This document shows, piece after piece, positions 45,711 to 56,323 of a stretch of 64,000 bases of DNA. The position numbers were made by a program, and so were the translations under genes. The notes beneath the pieces are model-generated. The model had not been told where the DNA came from and made no database searches. It saw nothing but the letters and a program-made list of their open reading frames with translations. Position 1 is the stretch's first letter, and the number at the start of each line of letters is the position of its first letter. Origin of the DNA: Symsagittifera roscoffensis (taxonomy: Eukaryota > Xenacoelomorpha > Acoela > Convolutidae); the NCBI RefSeq assembly GCF_963678635.1, contig NC_087071.1:13495031-13559030 (forward strand). Reading direction: 5' to 3'.

Positions 45711-46620
45711 TTAGTTGAGCTTAAAATAATTCTTCTTGTGTGTAGAGGAGTTTTTTTGTGTTAGTTCTGAATTTTTTCTTCGATATTTTACTACGTCTTG
45801 TTTCCGAAGATCTCGAATCTTTCCTCTAAAAGGTTCACTAAATACTCTCTCAGAAAATGGATGAAATGTTTCGGACAATTGAGAATGAGTTGTTTTCGAA
45901 GTCTTAGGAAAATTGCGAGAATAGAGACGTATTGTGTAGTCAACGTCCAAAAAATTAGCTTCTATTTTAGCTGGTAAATAAATTTTTGTTGGAACTGAAC
46001 CACTATTAGAGCAAAAACTAGGTGAATTAACTGTTTTTGGGGTTAAATCAATAAGTAAATGACCATAAGGAACAGATGGTGCATCTTGATACCACTTTTT
46101 CAATTGATATCCTAGACCTAGTTGTTGACTTAATGTATTGACTTGTAAAACATCTCTCGGTGACTTGAACAAGACCATGTGTGTATTTTGCAACTCTACA
46201 TCTCTTCCCAATTGCTTTGATGAAATAAATTGTGTTTGATGTATATTGTATTCAGACCCCTCTGACTCCCAGCAGTGGAAACTTTTACAAGTTGTTCAGA
46301 ATTCGAAACTTCTTCACAAAAGTCATCAAATATAAGCAGATACTTAGTTCCGTTTTTAGGAAGTTTTCAATCAAGTCAAAACCTACTCCTTCGAAAAATT
46401 TAAGGTTTTTCTTCGCATTTGTTTATAAAGAGATTGATAATGATAAAAAAGTGAAAAATTTTGCCGGATGCTGGTTAAAAAGTACCAATTTTCAACCAAT
46501 CCAAAATAGGATGAGCTTTTCCAGATCCACTTGGACCAACCAAGGATATAAAAGTTTTTTATTTGGTAGATATTATTTTATTCATAGCTTTGGGGAAGGA
46601 AAAATCTAACCGACTGTACT
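45711..46620 (-). pseudogene. Polinton genome-packaging ATPase (FtsK/HerA type) remnant
   Basis: This ATPase would pump DNA into capsids. The N-terminal part shows a Walker A, LVGPSGSGKAH (46,515-46,545), with Ala where Ser/Thr normally follows the Lys, and a Walker B, KYLLIFDDFCEE (about 46,310-46,345), then STAGSQRGLNTIYIKHNLF. The C-terminal half is a clean 166-codon frame (45,711-46,211): GRDVELQNTHMVLFKSPRDV, NTLSQQLGLGYQLKKWYQDA, GHLLIDLTPKT. The halves lie in different frames, joined near 46,215, and there are stops in the first. The N-terminal fragment is duplicated at 47,860-48,060. Confidence 0.8.
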
Positions 46621-46848
46621 TGATAAGATAGCTACCCGAACTGTGGTATCTTCACATGTTGTGGACAATATAATTCGAAGGACGATTGCACACAGAAGCA
46701 TTAAAACTATAACAAAAAAATAGCACCGAAAAACTAAAAGAGATCTATTACAAGTCAGTCCAAAAAACTTCCATGATTTTGGTTCGTGATTTTCTTCATC
46801 AAAAACAAAATTTCCTAAATTTACTGGCTTGTCACATTGATCGACCAT
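46606..46848 (-). pseudogene. Polinton single-pass membrane protein segment (copy A)
   Basis: An 80-codon frame beginning MVDQCDKPVNLGNFVFDEEN and ending with a hydrophobic stretch FVIVLMLLCAIVLRIIL followed by STTCEDTTV. One transmembrane helix is likely, with a short cytoplasmic or lumenal N-terminal part containing paired Cys and Trp. A diverged copy lies at 48,100-48,327. It sits between the ATPase and the Cys-rich gene, on the same strand, and may be the C-terminal exon or a separate partner. Family not recognised. Confidence 0.45.
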
Positions 46849-46894
46849 ACTTATTCTAGCAGAAAAAAAAATGACAATGAAACTTAATTGAAGT

Positions 46895-47565
46895 TTAAAA
46901 AAGATAATTCATCAAGATTGTTTTGATTAACAGTTTGCTGAAAAAACATCGAGTCCAAGTTCCGTTTCCAAATGTTTTTCTTTCTGCACAGTGAATAGTT
47001 TTTACATGAAGAAATGGGTAGTTGCTATACCTCCAATCATATTCTTCATCTTTGAATATCAGCTGATTCCATGACGATGCTTTGTATACCCAGAAGATTG
47101 GGATGTTGGTTGAAGGAAGAATGGAATGTCCTACAGTTTGTTCACCCTTATAAACTCCTAATTCTTTCACTTTATTGTTTTTATTACATTCAATATACTT
47201 ACAAGGCTCATTCTGCTAACTGGTTTCTCTGGAGATTTTTGGTTAAAATGATTAAGAATCGAACAACGCATATACTGATGAAGCAATATTTTAAAATTTA
47301 AACAGAAAAGTAATCCAGTCACGTGACCAAGAAAGCATGAATTGGGGAGACTAGCTGCAACATAACAATACCCGGGACCTTTTTTCGTAGTAGATTTCAC
47401 AGATCTAGCAGAGTCATGTCTAAATGTTTTGGGGTTTGCATAAAAGTAATCCACACAGAAATTTCCGTATCTAATAAGTCCTCCAAAGTAAACTTTTGTT
47501 CCATTTCTTTTAACTTTATGTCCGGGTCCAAAAGAATACAAGTACAAAGAATTTTTTTTTTGCAT
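46895..47565 (-). pseudogene. Polinton-encoded Cys/Trp-rich protein with N-glycosylation sites (copy A)
   Basis: Two overlapping frames (47,167-47,565 and 46,895-47,170) give an extracellular-looking protein: SFGPGHKVKRNGTKVYFGGL, GNFCVDYFYANPKT, GPGYCYVAASLPNSCFLGHV, a hydrophobic stretch, then VYKASSWNQLIFK and HCAERKTFGNGTWTRCFF. There are NGT sequons in NGTK and NGTW, and many Cys and Trp. The GTAAGT at the frame junction (about 47,200) could be a splice donor. With the adjacent transmembrane segment it could form a membrane glycoprotein. Some Polintons carry fusogen-like glycoproteins, but I see no fusion-peptide or named-family signature. Unrecognised. Confidence 0.45.
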
Positions 47566-47589
47566 TTGATGAGAAATCTTGCTTAATAG

Positions 47590-49150
47590 TCTCTAAAAGA
47601 ACCCCATAATATATTCTTTTACAACATAAAGTTTTTCAGGAAGGTTTTTTTGAGAAGTCACTTTTCGGAAATCTTGTAAAGTGTCTATGGCCCACTTTGT
47701 TTTCCTTGTTTGAACTCTGACAAATCTCGAAAATATGCACAGCTACTAATGAATACTTGACTCCGTTGTTTTGACTAGCTAACTCTTCTACAAATATTAA
47801 GTCCATACAACAGATTTCATTGATAAATTTAGAAAAAGCTTAAGGGTTCGGAAGATTTTGCCGATAATGATGATAAAAGTAAAGGTTGATAATGATGATA
47901 AAATAAAACATTTTGCCGGATGCTGGTTTAAAAGTACCAATTTCAACCAATCCAAAACAAGATGAGCTTTTCCTGATCCAATTGGACCAACTAAGGATAC
48001 AAAAGTTCGTTGGTAGATATTATTTTATTCAAAGCTTTGAGGAAAGGAATAATGTAACCGACTGTACTTGTTAAGATAGCTACCCAAACTGTCGTTTCTT
48101 CACATGTTGTGGATAACATAATTCGAACAATTGCACATAGTAGCATCAAAACTATAACAAAAAACTGGCACCGAAAAACTAAAATAGATCTGTCTGTTAC
48201 ATGTTAGACCAAACAAGTTCCAAGATTTTCGTTCGTGATTTTCTTCATCAAAAACAAAATTTCCTAAATTTACTGGCTTGTCACATTGATCGTTCATCCT
48301 TTTTCTAAAAAGAAAAAAAGTTGACAATGAAATTAAATTAAAGTTGAAAAAAGGTAGTCCATCAAGATTATTATGAATTACAGTTTAATGAAAAAACATC
48401 GAGTCCAAGTTTCGTATGCAAATGCTTTTCTTTCTGCACAGTGAAGAGTTTTTGCATGACAAAATGGGTAGTTGCTACACCTCCAATCATATTCTCCGCC
48501 TTTAAATATCAAAAACTGAACTTTAAGGGCAAGCGTAGTCATCCAAAGTAATAATCTTTGTTTGCAAAAATTCTTATAGAATTTTACTTTTTCATAACAT
48601 TTTGCAGAAAATTGCATTTGTCTGGTTTCTAGATTTTTCAATATTTTTTCAAATTCAGTATATTTTTTGACTTCAGCTGATTCCATGACGATGCTTTGAA
48701 CACCACGAAGATTGAGATGTTGGTTGGAGGAAGAATGGAATGTCCTACAGTTTGTCCATCCCTATAAACTCCTAATTCTTTCCTTTATTGTTGTTAATAC
48801 ATTCAATCTACATTCAAGGCTCATTCTACTAACTGGTTTCTCTGGAGATTTTTGGTTAAAGTGATTAACAATCGAACAACGCATATACTGATGAAGCAAA
48901 TTTTTTAATATATAAACAGAAAAGTAATCCAGTCACGTGACCAAGAAAGCTTGAACTGGGGAGACTAGGTGCAACATAACGATACCCAGGACCTTTTCCG
49001 TATTGTTATGGATTTCCTTATTGGATACGGAAATAATCCACACAGAAATTTCCGTATCCAATAAGTCCTCCAAAGGAAATTTTTGGTCCATTTCTTTTAA
49101 ATTTATGTCCTGGTCCAAAAGAATACAAGTAAAGAGAGAAAATTTTTCCT
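47590..49150 (-). repeat. Duplicated block: integrase fragment, ATPase fragment, membrane and Cys-rich genes (copy B)
   Basis: This block repeats 44,900-47,580 in the same orientation but with 45,080-46,430 missing. 47,600-47,860 matches the integrase core (GTAAAGTGTCTATGGC word), 47,860-48,060 the ATPase N-terminus (TTTTGCCGGATGCTGGTT word), 48,100-48,327 the membrane segment, 48,378-48,690 the NGTWTRCFF part (here ETWTRCFF) and 48,780-49,140 the FGPGHK part. It also holds about 150 bp not in copy A near 48,520-48,670 (reading KYTEFEKILKNLETRQMQF). All copies are broken. Gene conversion or unequal exchange between Polinton copies is the likely origin. Confidence 0.8.
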
Positions 49151-50149
49151 TTTTGTATTTGACGAGAACTCTTGCTTTATAATCCCAAAAATTCTCAGAA
49201 TTTCAATCAATTTCTGTACGTTCATTTTCTAGAGTGCCTTCGTCAATAATGGTACAAGGTTTTTTGAAGGTCTCTACATATGTAAAATTCGCCCGGAAGA
49301 TACATATCGACGGAAAATAAAACTAAGTCCTAAGACGACTGGCCAACGTCTAAACAGAGTTTTACATGCTTTTAACCGTCTCTACCAAGACAGTACTTTC
49401 GGTGGTCTTTCTAGCATCGGGTCGACAAAAACGTTACTGCTTTCGGCTTCGGTGAAAACACTCAAATTAACTTAATTACATGCAAAAGTAGTGAGCTCAT
49501 GGATGGGTCTCAGTATCCCCAGACCACGAGGTAACTCCTAAAAACAGGGCTACTACTACTTATTGAAATATTATTGTTTTTGTTCAGTAGATAAAAACCA
49601 TCATCTCTACTGAAGATGGATCAACCCTTTCCCCCAACTCCTAGCTTCTCATTCTTATCAAAATGAATTCAGTTATTAATTAAATTCAACTCAGGACATG
49701 ACAGGGAAGCGAAACGTTCATTTAAGATGATAAAAATTTCAGTCCCGAAAACCCTCCGGATTCTCTAATCCACTGAATCAAGCACGTTAAGCTTGATTTC
49801 TCTGTAACCCGGATGGCTGGTTTCCACCCCTCACTGTTGTTAGCAACTGCCTTGCAACTATTGTAGCGACACATTAGTTGCAACTTGGAACGGTCTCTGC
49901 TATTCCTGCAATCTGTTGTTGTTTCTCAATCACAAATTTCCGTTGTTATCGCTATCGCAACTAATTTTGTTCTGTTTTTTTCGACTTTCTGCCAAAAATG
50001 GCCGTTTCTGACGTTTCTCAGAAATATGACGTCATACTTCGAATTTTTAAAATTCCGAAATACCAGAATATCTTGACCTTCACCGTTTGGCTAATCGTTC
50101 CAATAACGTCGTTAATCGCTTAAAACCGTCAATTCGGAAGGTTCGCTGC
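49151..50149. other. Compositionally distinct insert within P2, unidentified
   Basis: About 1 kb with higher GC and different word use than either side (for example GGGTCGACAAAAACGTTACT and CCCGGATGGCTGGTTTCCAC). I find no terminal repeats, tRNA boxes or long open frame. Two short minus-strand frames are separated by a TGA near 49,930. A solo LTR or non-autonomous element is possible, but no ends were identified. Confidence 0.4.
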
Positions 50150-50330
50150 TAAATTTCCGAATCTGCTGAATCTGCATTTTGATCCATTCTGGTCGAATGT
50201 CACAATAACCTAGTATTGAAGGAAGAATATCGAGTAATTTATCATATTCTTCTCTTTGTAGTTGTAAAGATTGATAATTTTTCCGTTGACTTCCGGTTCT
50301 GAGATATTCTATAAATTTGTTTATCGGTTT
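50150..50330 (-). pseudogene. Unidentified Polinton-region coding remnant
   Basis: The minus strand reads SQRKNYQSLQLQREEYDKLL continuing LDILPSILGYCDIRPEWIKM and QIQQIRKF. Codon composition looks protein-like and the stretch has no stop, but there is no start Met in the frame. It lies between the insert and the next minus-strand gene, so it may be the rest of a gene cut by the insert. Family not recognised. Confidence 0.35.
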
Positions 50331-50773
50331 CAGATTGGTATTTTGAATTTTTCTAAGTGAACTTCTCTTCTATTATTAATCAGAGTCCACTCAAAATAAG
50401 ATATTTGTGAGTCTGTGTCCAAATTCTGCAAGTTTGGTAATTTTTGTGATTCTTATTAGTTAGTGAAAATTTTGGGACTTTTCTTATAGAACAATATGAA
50501 AAATTCCCAGTATATTGTAAAGTTATAAGATAAAATTTTTTGGAAAATCAATATTCCAATTCATGTTGTTCAACGCCAATACAAAAAAAAAAGATTTTGA
50601 GGATAATTAATTAAATTCCAAGACAAAAAAAAACATAAATAGTACAATTTATTGTACATTACAGTTCTCAGCAAACATAAAGTCATAAATTTTGGGAATT
50701 CATTGAATTTGTTCAAAGTATAGTTGACATAGGCAACTTGTTTCATTGCTTCAGTCTCTTTTGCATTGAAGAG

Positions 50774-51261
50774 TCAAACGTGAATGGAGGGAGGTTTGTT
50801 AACATTGTACTTCTTGATCGTGACGCATACTTGTCTTCTATTATAAGTTGCTATGTCACACACTTTGTTGCAGTTAGCAAGCTCCTGATCCATTGTTTTT
50901 GTCCTTATCAGAAATGAATTCCAATTTAGGAACGAATCCAAGTTCTCAGCATCGTGAATAACAGTATTTGTGATTGCCGAGATTGCATCTCCTTCTTTTT
51001 TCACCCAGATATACTCTCTGTCTTTTTTCGAGTTGTCCCAGCTCATTTGTTTGAATAATTGAAAACAGGGTTCAAAATAAATTTTCTCCTTGTAGGATTT
51101 TTGGGACCAAGCAAATCTCCCAATTCTTGTTTTTTTTTTTGAGAATTCAATATAATTGAGACTAAGGTCTTTTCGTGAGTACATTTTGGAAGAGCAAACT
51201 GATCAGATGAAAAGAAATGAGGAAAAAGATACTGATATGAATTGAAAGTGAAAGTAAACAA
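50774..51261 (-). pseudogene. Unknown Polinton gene, frameshifted
   Basis: Two overlapping frames. 51,043-51,261 ends LLGPKNPTRRKFILNPVFNY then SNK. The other (50,774-51,184) reads KKDREYIWVKKEGDAISAIT, VIHDAENLDSFLNWNSFLIR, ELANCNKVCDIATYNRRQVC and ends VNKPPSIHV. A frameshift near 51,040-51,050 joins them into one protein of about 160 residues. It is hydrophilic with no membrane segment. Position and strand fit a Polinton accessory gene. TTTATATAG about 100 bp upstream (minus strand, about 51,365-51,373) could be its TATA box. Confidence 0.5.
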
Positions 51262-51299
51262 TATGAGTCATTCAACTAACCATAAAAGGAAATAGAACT

Positions 51300-52140
51300 A
51301 TAAATGGAATTTTTCTGTGAAGTTTCTAAGTATGGAGTAGTGAATAGTGTAGGTGTTAGTGATTCTATATAAATCCACAATTCTCAACAAAAATCACTGT
51401 TCCAGATGGCTGCAGCTATGTGTCAAGCTCTTCCCAGCTTTTATTCAGATTATAATGAAAAATCGCTATTTATTTCCGTTTCCTGTGAATTTTACGAAAA
51501 ATGTATAGTAACCCAGGGTTTTTGTGTCTCTTTTCATAATTCTTTTTGTTCTCTGAAAAACTGTTAATTCCACTTTCTTCTGATTGGTTCTTCTTTCGAT
51601 CAATTTTTACAGCGATTGGTTTGTTTTCATTTCACATACTAATTTATCGATTGTCCTTACACTCTGTACAAATACAGGTTTTAGTTAAGCGTTATTTCAT
51701 CAACTGGCAAAGTTTTCAATCTACTTGACCGCGCTGTTCATCATGATTTGAAATTGAAAAGAGCGAAAAAAATTCCAAGTCTTGCAAAGAAAAGACTGTT
51801 ACGTAAAAAATTCAAACGACATGATTTATGTTTTAATCAAAAGTTAGCTTCCACTCATTTAATCGGTTCAGCTTTTCTGGAAAGAGTTCCTAAAGTACAA
51901 AACTCAAAATATGAACATGATTTGTTAAAAATAATTGACTGTTTAATTGATGGTTATGGACTTGTCATGTCAATAGTGATCATGTCAATAGTGATCATGT
52001 CAATTTTTCAATGAAAAGTTTTTGACAACCCATCTATTTTCTCTCATATTCTTACGAAATTACCAAAGATTTTCAAAAAGAAAAAATTCACCGTTACCAA
52101 GAAATTTGAAAAAAAAAAATTCAAACTTGTAAGCAAGATG
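51300..52140. other. P2 interior with an unrecognised plus-strand frame and a short tandem repeat
   Basis: A plus-strand frame (51,748-52,014) starts with a basic stretch (KKRLLRKKFKRHDL) and reads HLIGSAFLERVPKVQNSKYE before ending in the translated tandem repeat VMSIVIMSIVIMSI, which comes from three copies of an ~15-bp word containing ATAGTGATCATGTCA (51,963-52,007). It is coding-like in its middle, but I do not recognise it. Confidence 0.4.
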
Positions 52141-52149
52141 TAAATTTTC

Positions 52150-52510
52150 GTTTGACTTTCAAGAAGTTGCAAAAAACGTTTCAAATTTTTTAACAAATTG
52201 CTAAAAGTGCTTCACTTTTTTGACAAGATGCGAAAATTGTTTCAATTTTTGAATAAATGCAAAAATTGTTTCAATTGTTTCGACAAAATGCGAAAAATGT
52301 TTCAACTTTTTTGACAATATGCAAAAAGTGTTTCGTTTTTTTAACAAAATGTGAAAAGTGTTTCAATTTTTTGAAAAGATGCAAAATGGTTCCGGTTTTT
52401 TAAACAAAATGCGAAAAGTGTTTCAATTTTTTTTGACAATTTGCAAATAATGTTTCACGTTCTCCACCTAGTGCGAAAAAAATTTGAGTTATGTTGACAA
52501 CATGCAATGT
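52150..52510. repeat. ~31-bp minisatellite
   Basis: About twelve diverged units of the form ATGCGAAAAGTGTTTCAATT followed by a T-run and GACAAA, with periods of 30-31 bp, lie between the unknown P2 frame and the next minus-strand gene. Unit variation is high, so it is old. Confidence 0.75.
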
Positions 52511-52750
52511 ACCATCAGGTATTTTTTACTTGTGTACCACTTTTCTAGTTTTTTTCTAATATGGGTGCAAAAATAATTCAAGTTTCTTAACATGTGTGCA
52601 AGTTCGGAGTGCTGAATTCAGTTCTAACTGTTTTTCAAGGGTTTACCCTGAGGCTCTCATCTATTCTCGTTAAAATAAAATGAAATTGAAAAAGGTGTTT
52701 AGTTACAAAGAACAGAGTTAATACCAAACAACAATAAATCACAAAATTTT

Positions 52751-53244
52751 TTAACCAAAGAGCTGTTGAGCAGCAGAAGAGTTCTGGAGGTTCTCTACAA
52801 AACACTTAGCTGGACGAGGTTCCCTTGCTGGTGGTTGTCGTGGAGGAGTCTTTTGAGGTCTCATTATTTCTAAGAAACCCTCATCTTCATCAATTGTGAT
52901 GGGGTTTACGACTGATCCTGCCTCCTCCCAACGAGAGAAGAAGTCGTCGACTGGTTGCGCCACAAATCTTGAGTCTTGAATCTCGGTATAGTTCATTCCC
53001 ACATGCTCAGTCCCTTCCTCCATCATTTGCATTGTTTCAATTTGGTTCTCAGTGATGGGAACTTGCATCATGTGATGCTCGTTGAAATCCCTTCGCATCA
53101 ATTCCACCATGTGCCAGACTTAGATTGGGATGTCCATTCGGGCCAGAAAAACTCCAGAGACTGTTTCTCGAACTTGAATTGTATTAGATCAGGCGAAAGA
53201 TCTACAGAGTACATGAGGTTGCTGTTTTGCACTGAGAAGATCAT
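52751..53244 (-). pseudogene. Polinton gene X (copy 1), unknown function
   Basis: Starts at Met 53,244: MIFSVQNSNLMYSVDLSPDL, then QFKFEKQSLEFFWPEW. A one-base shift and a TAA near 53,120 lead into the second frame: HMVELMRRDFNEHHMMQVPI then TENQIETMQ. It ends with a Pro/Arg-rich tail (KTPPRQPPAREPRPAK) and SSAAQQLFG. A homologous copy in the opposite orientation lies at 56,720-57,225. It is divergently arranged with PolB, with CCAAT-box-like repeats between. The acidic middle (FFSRWEEAGS...NPITIDEDEG) and basic tail suggest a nucleic-acid- or partner-binding protein, but this is inference. Not recognised. Confidence 0.5.
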
Positions 53245-53429
53245 TTTGAGCAATAAATTGAGTAAAAGAGTAAAAACAAGAAAGAGCTGAGAGAGGAGGT
53301 GGCGTACGACAGATAAGTTGAAACTAGGATTTTTAGAACTGAGAGAGGAGGTAGTTGACGGCGGTTTTGTTGAAAAAAAATGATTTTTTAGGAGTGAGGG
53401 GTACCTTAAACTGGAATGTGTGGGGTTAA

Positions 53430-53564
53430 CCAATAAGAATTGATAGTCCTTATTTGGATTGTAGTCGTGTCCAATCAGATTCCAGCTTCCTTTTACTGGA
53501 GTTTTAAATAAAAGTCGTGTCCAATCGGAAACAAAGCCTCATTTTAGGCATTGTCGTTTCCAAT
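53430..53564. promoter_or_regulatory. Divergent promoter-like region with four CCAAT boxes
   Basis: Between the starts of gene X (minus) and PolB (plus), CCAAT occurs at 53,430, 53,471, 53,521 and 53,560. Three sit in a direct repeat of the form GTCGTGTCCAATC (53,465, 53,515; GTCGTTTCCAATC at 53,554). A TTTTAAATAAAAG lies at 53,502-53,514. Such spacing suits NF-Y-type binding, but the PolB N-terminus seems deleted next to it, so it may only ever have served gene X. Confidence 0.45.
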
Positions 53565-53581
53565 CACAAAATTGCTCCTTT

Positions 53582-55850
53582 TTGTTCTATATGTCATTTG
53601 ACAGTGTGGACAAGCTCGAGAAAGGAGAATTACCTCCATACGAATCCTTTTTCAGTAAAATGAGAAACAACAACTCTCTCGATAAAGACTTTGAGGATTA
53701 TCAAAAAGTGAGGTCAAGTGGACATGATGAGCAGCAAGTTTTGAAGAAACTTCAAATCAATTCAGTACCCGCATCTGGATGGGCTAATTACAAAAATTTA
53801 CAGAAGATTTGGCAGAAACAAGGAATGACTACATCTAAAGTTTTTTGCATTAGTACAACAACAAAGATGTTGTTCCAACCCTTGAAGCAATGCAAACAAA
53901 GGTTCAGTTTTATCATCAGAAAAAAACTGATATGTTAAAACTTGGATGTACTCTTTCAAGTCTAGCAAATATTTGTCTGCAAAAATCAACCAATGAAAAA
54001 TTCTACCCATTTTGCGAAAATGGTAGAGAATTGTGCGAGAAAATTAGAGAGGATATGACGGGGGGACCATCCATTGTGTTTACTCGAAAAGCTAATGTGG
54101 TCTTTTATCAGGGATTTATCAAATCGCTGCAAATCAATTAATGGAATTGATGCCAGCAAGCTCTATCCCTATTCAATCTGTCAAGACATGCCAACAGGAT
54201 TGTACACAAAATGGGAGTTTGATTCCGATATGCAAAAAATCAAGGCTAGACATCATCAGTCTCGCAATTTTGAGATCATGGTCAAGTCTTACTACCAAGA
54301 AACAAAAGCAGAATGCAGAACTGAGAGCTTCACACATCTGAAAATATTAAACAAATTGACTGTTTCAATAAACATGGATATTGTGATCACTCCAAAACAG
54401 TGTTTGAAGCTATGGGATGCTATAACCATTTTTATCCTTGCCAGGAGATTCGTCTCTCACTTAGCGATGAAGACATTGAGAGAGGAAACAAAAAGCGAGA
54501 GAGGGATGACTTGAAACTGGAGTATCGTCGCTAAAAAGTATACAAAAATGAAGAGATGTGGGAATGTGAGCGGTGGCAAAACTTCATGACGAACGAAAAA
54601 ATCAAGAATCATATCCGATCCAACTTTCCCTACAAAAGACCTTTCTCTACTAATTCTTTATTGGCAAAAAAAGAGATGCATCTCTTCATGGCTATATTCA
54701 GTGTGACTTAGTTGTTCCAGATGAACTGAAAGCAAAATTTTCTAATTTTCCTCCAATTTTTAAAAACACTCAAGAAATGACATTCGGGAATGTATGCAAA
54801 ATCATGCCATCAAAAATGATCTTCTTAAGCATCCCCAGCGAATACTAATATCTAGTTTCAATTTAGAAAATGGCTCCGTCATTACTCCGCTTTTCGATTT
54901 CTATATGGAACTTGGCTTACAGTGTACAAAATTTTACGGCTTTCTGCAGTATCTCCTTCGAAAATTTTTCAACAAGTTTGTTCAGTATTTGTTGATGCTA
55001 GAAGGGAAGGAGATGAGAAACATTTTAACAGTGTTGTTGCAGAGACTATGAAGCTTTTAGGTAATTCATCCTACGGTTACTAGATAATGGACAGATCGAG
55101 ATATACGATCACAAAGTAATTGAATGATGGGAAAACGCACAAAGCAATTAATGAACCACTCTTCAAACGATTCAACACAGTTCAGAAACAATTTGTACGA
55201 GATTGAGTTACCAAAGTCAAAGAACCCAGAATAGTCCAATTTTTCTTTCTGCAGTATGCAAAGCTGAGAATGCTTCAGCTTTATTACAATTTTTCGACAA
55301 ATTTTGTGACCTAAATAGTTTTGAGGATTTAAAATTGGACACGGATTCGCTGTATTTAGCTCTTGCCGAGGAAAATTTGTACGATTGTATTCGTCCGGAG
55401 AAAAAAGATGACTGGAGAAATTGAGAGAAAAAGATTGCAGACATTCATTTAGAGCAAATTCAAAAACAAATTTTTTCCACGAACATGTCGTAGCGTTCAC
55501 AAGAAGCACGATAAACGAGAACCTGGTCTGTTCAAAGAAGAATTTAGGTGTACGGAGGAGCTATGTTTATGTATCAAGACTTATTGTTGCTATGACAACA
55601 AATCAGACAAGATGAAATTTAGCAGCAAACGGTTGAATTCTAAATGAATCCGGCGACGGTCCTTTGGAAAATTACAGGAAGTTATTTCACGAAGCAATCA
55701 ACTTGACTGCAACAAACACAGAATTTAGAAGCATAAATCATTTGTTTGCTACATACGAGCAAAAAAAAGGGATTGAGCTACTTTTACCCTACAAGACAAA
55801 TTCAGGACGACAGAATATACACAAAACCTTCAAACTTGTAAATAACTGAT
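53582..55850 (+). pseudogene. Polinton family-B DNA polymerase (P2), N-terminally deleted and broken
   Basis: Replicative polymerase of the element. The frame starts in the exonuclease/palm linker with KGELPPYESFFSKMRNNNSL (53,630). EKIREDMTGGPSIVFTRKAN (about 54,040) follows, then motif A as GIDASKLYPYSICQDMPTG (Asp at 54,149-54,151), motif B as KLLGNSSYG (55,051-55,077) and motif C as DTDS (55,338-55,349). A conserved tail with LALAEENLYDCIRPEKK and KTNFF runs to about 55,850. All three catalytic motifs are chemically intact, but the frame changes many times and stops interrupt it (for example right after motif B). The upstream exonuclease region expected from the P1 copy is missing. Confidence 0.82.
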
Positions 55851-56140
55851 AGTGTAGTAGCATTCCAATCAGTGTTGATTAAAAAACTGTGAGCTTGTGG
55901 TAAATTGATTATACGAAGCAGTGATAAATATACTTCATCTTTTGAAGTTATCTTCTTTTCTTTTAAACAACATGATTCTTTTCTCGAAGTTTCGTTAGGT
56001 TTCAGTATAGCTTTAGATAGTTTTCTCATAGAATCAAACATATAAAACAATAATAAAAAAACTTAAATCTTACAAGTTAGCTAAGAAACCCAGTCATTGG
56101 CAAAAACAAGCTCCAAAAAAGTTCTTCTGAAACTTATCAT

Positions 56141-56317
56141 CTCAAACCTATCGTAAAACCAATCTTAATACATAGGAAACCTGTTCCCCCACTTTATTTA
56201 CAGTGAAAACTATTACCTATCTTTTTACATAGGTTGCGGACGGGACACTCTATAGCCTATGTTAAAACATGGGGGTCCGCAACCAACCCCCGTCCTTCTG
56301 CTCACTATTCTTCTACT
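56141..56317. repeat. P2 right terminal inverted repeat
   Basis: Reverse complement of the left end from CTCAAACCTAT (56,141) to GCTCACTATTCTTCTACT (56,317). It lacks the long G-run, having only CCAACCCCCGTCC at the equivalent place. GATATG follows directly. Confidence 0.85.
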
Positions 56318-56323
56318 GATATG

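Larger units (their letters stand above)
40672..56317. mobile_element. Polinton/Maverick element (P2), 15.6 kb, all genes broken
   Basis: Ends are inverted copies of AGTAGAAGA-GTGAGCAG. With 40,672 and 56,317 as limits, the 6-bp word GATATG flanks both sides (40,666-40,671 and 56,318-56,323), which is the target-duplication length known for Polintons. Length and gene set also fit: adenovirus-like protease, capsid-type proteins, retroviral-type integrase, FtsK/HerA-type packaging ATPase and family-B DNA polymerase. All but PolB are on the minus strand. Every gene carries stops, frameshifts or deletions. An internal duplication (47,590-49,150) and a foreign-looking insert (49,180-50,130) lengthen the middle. 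Confidence 0.88.
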
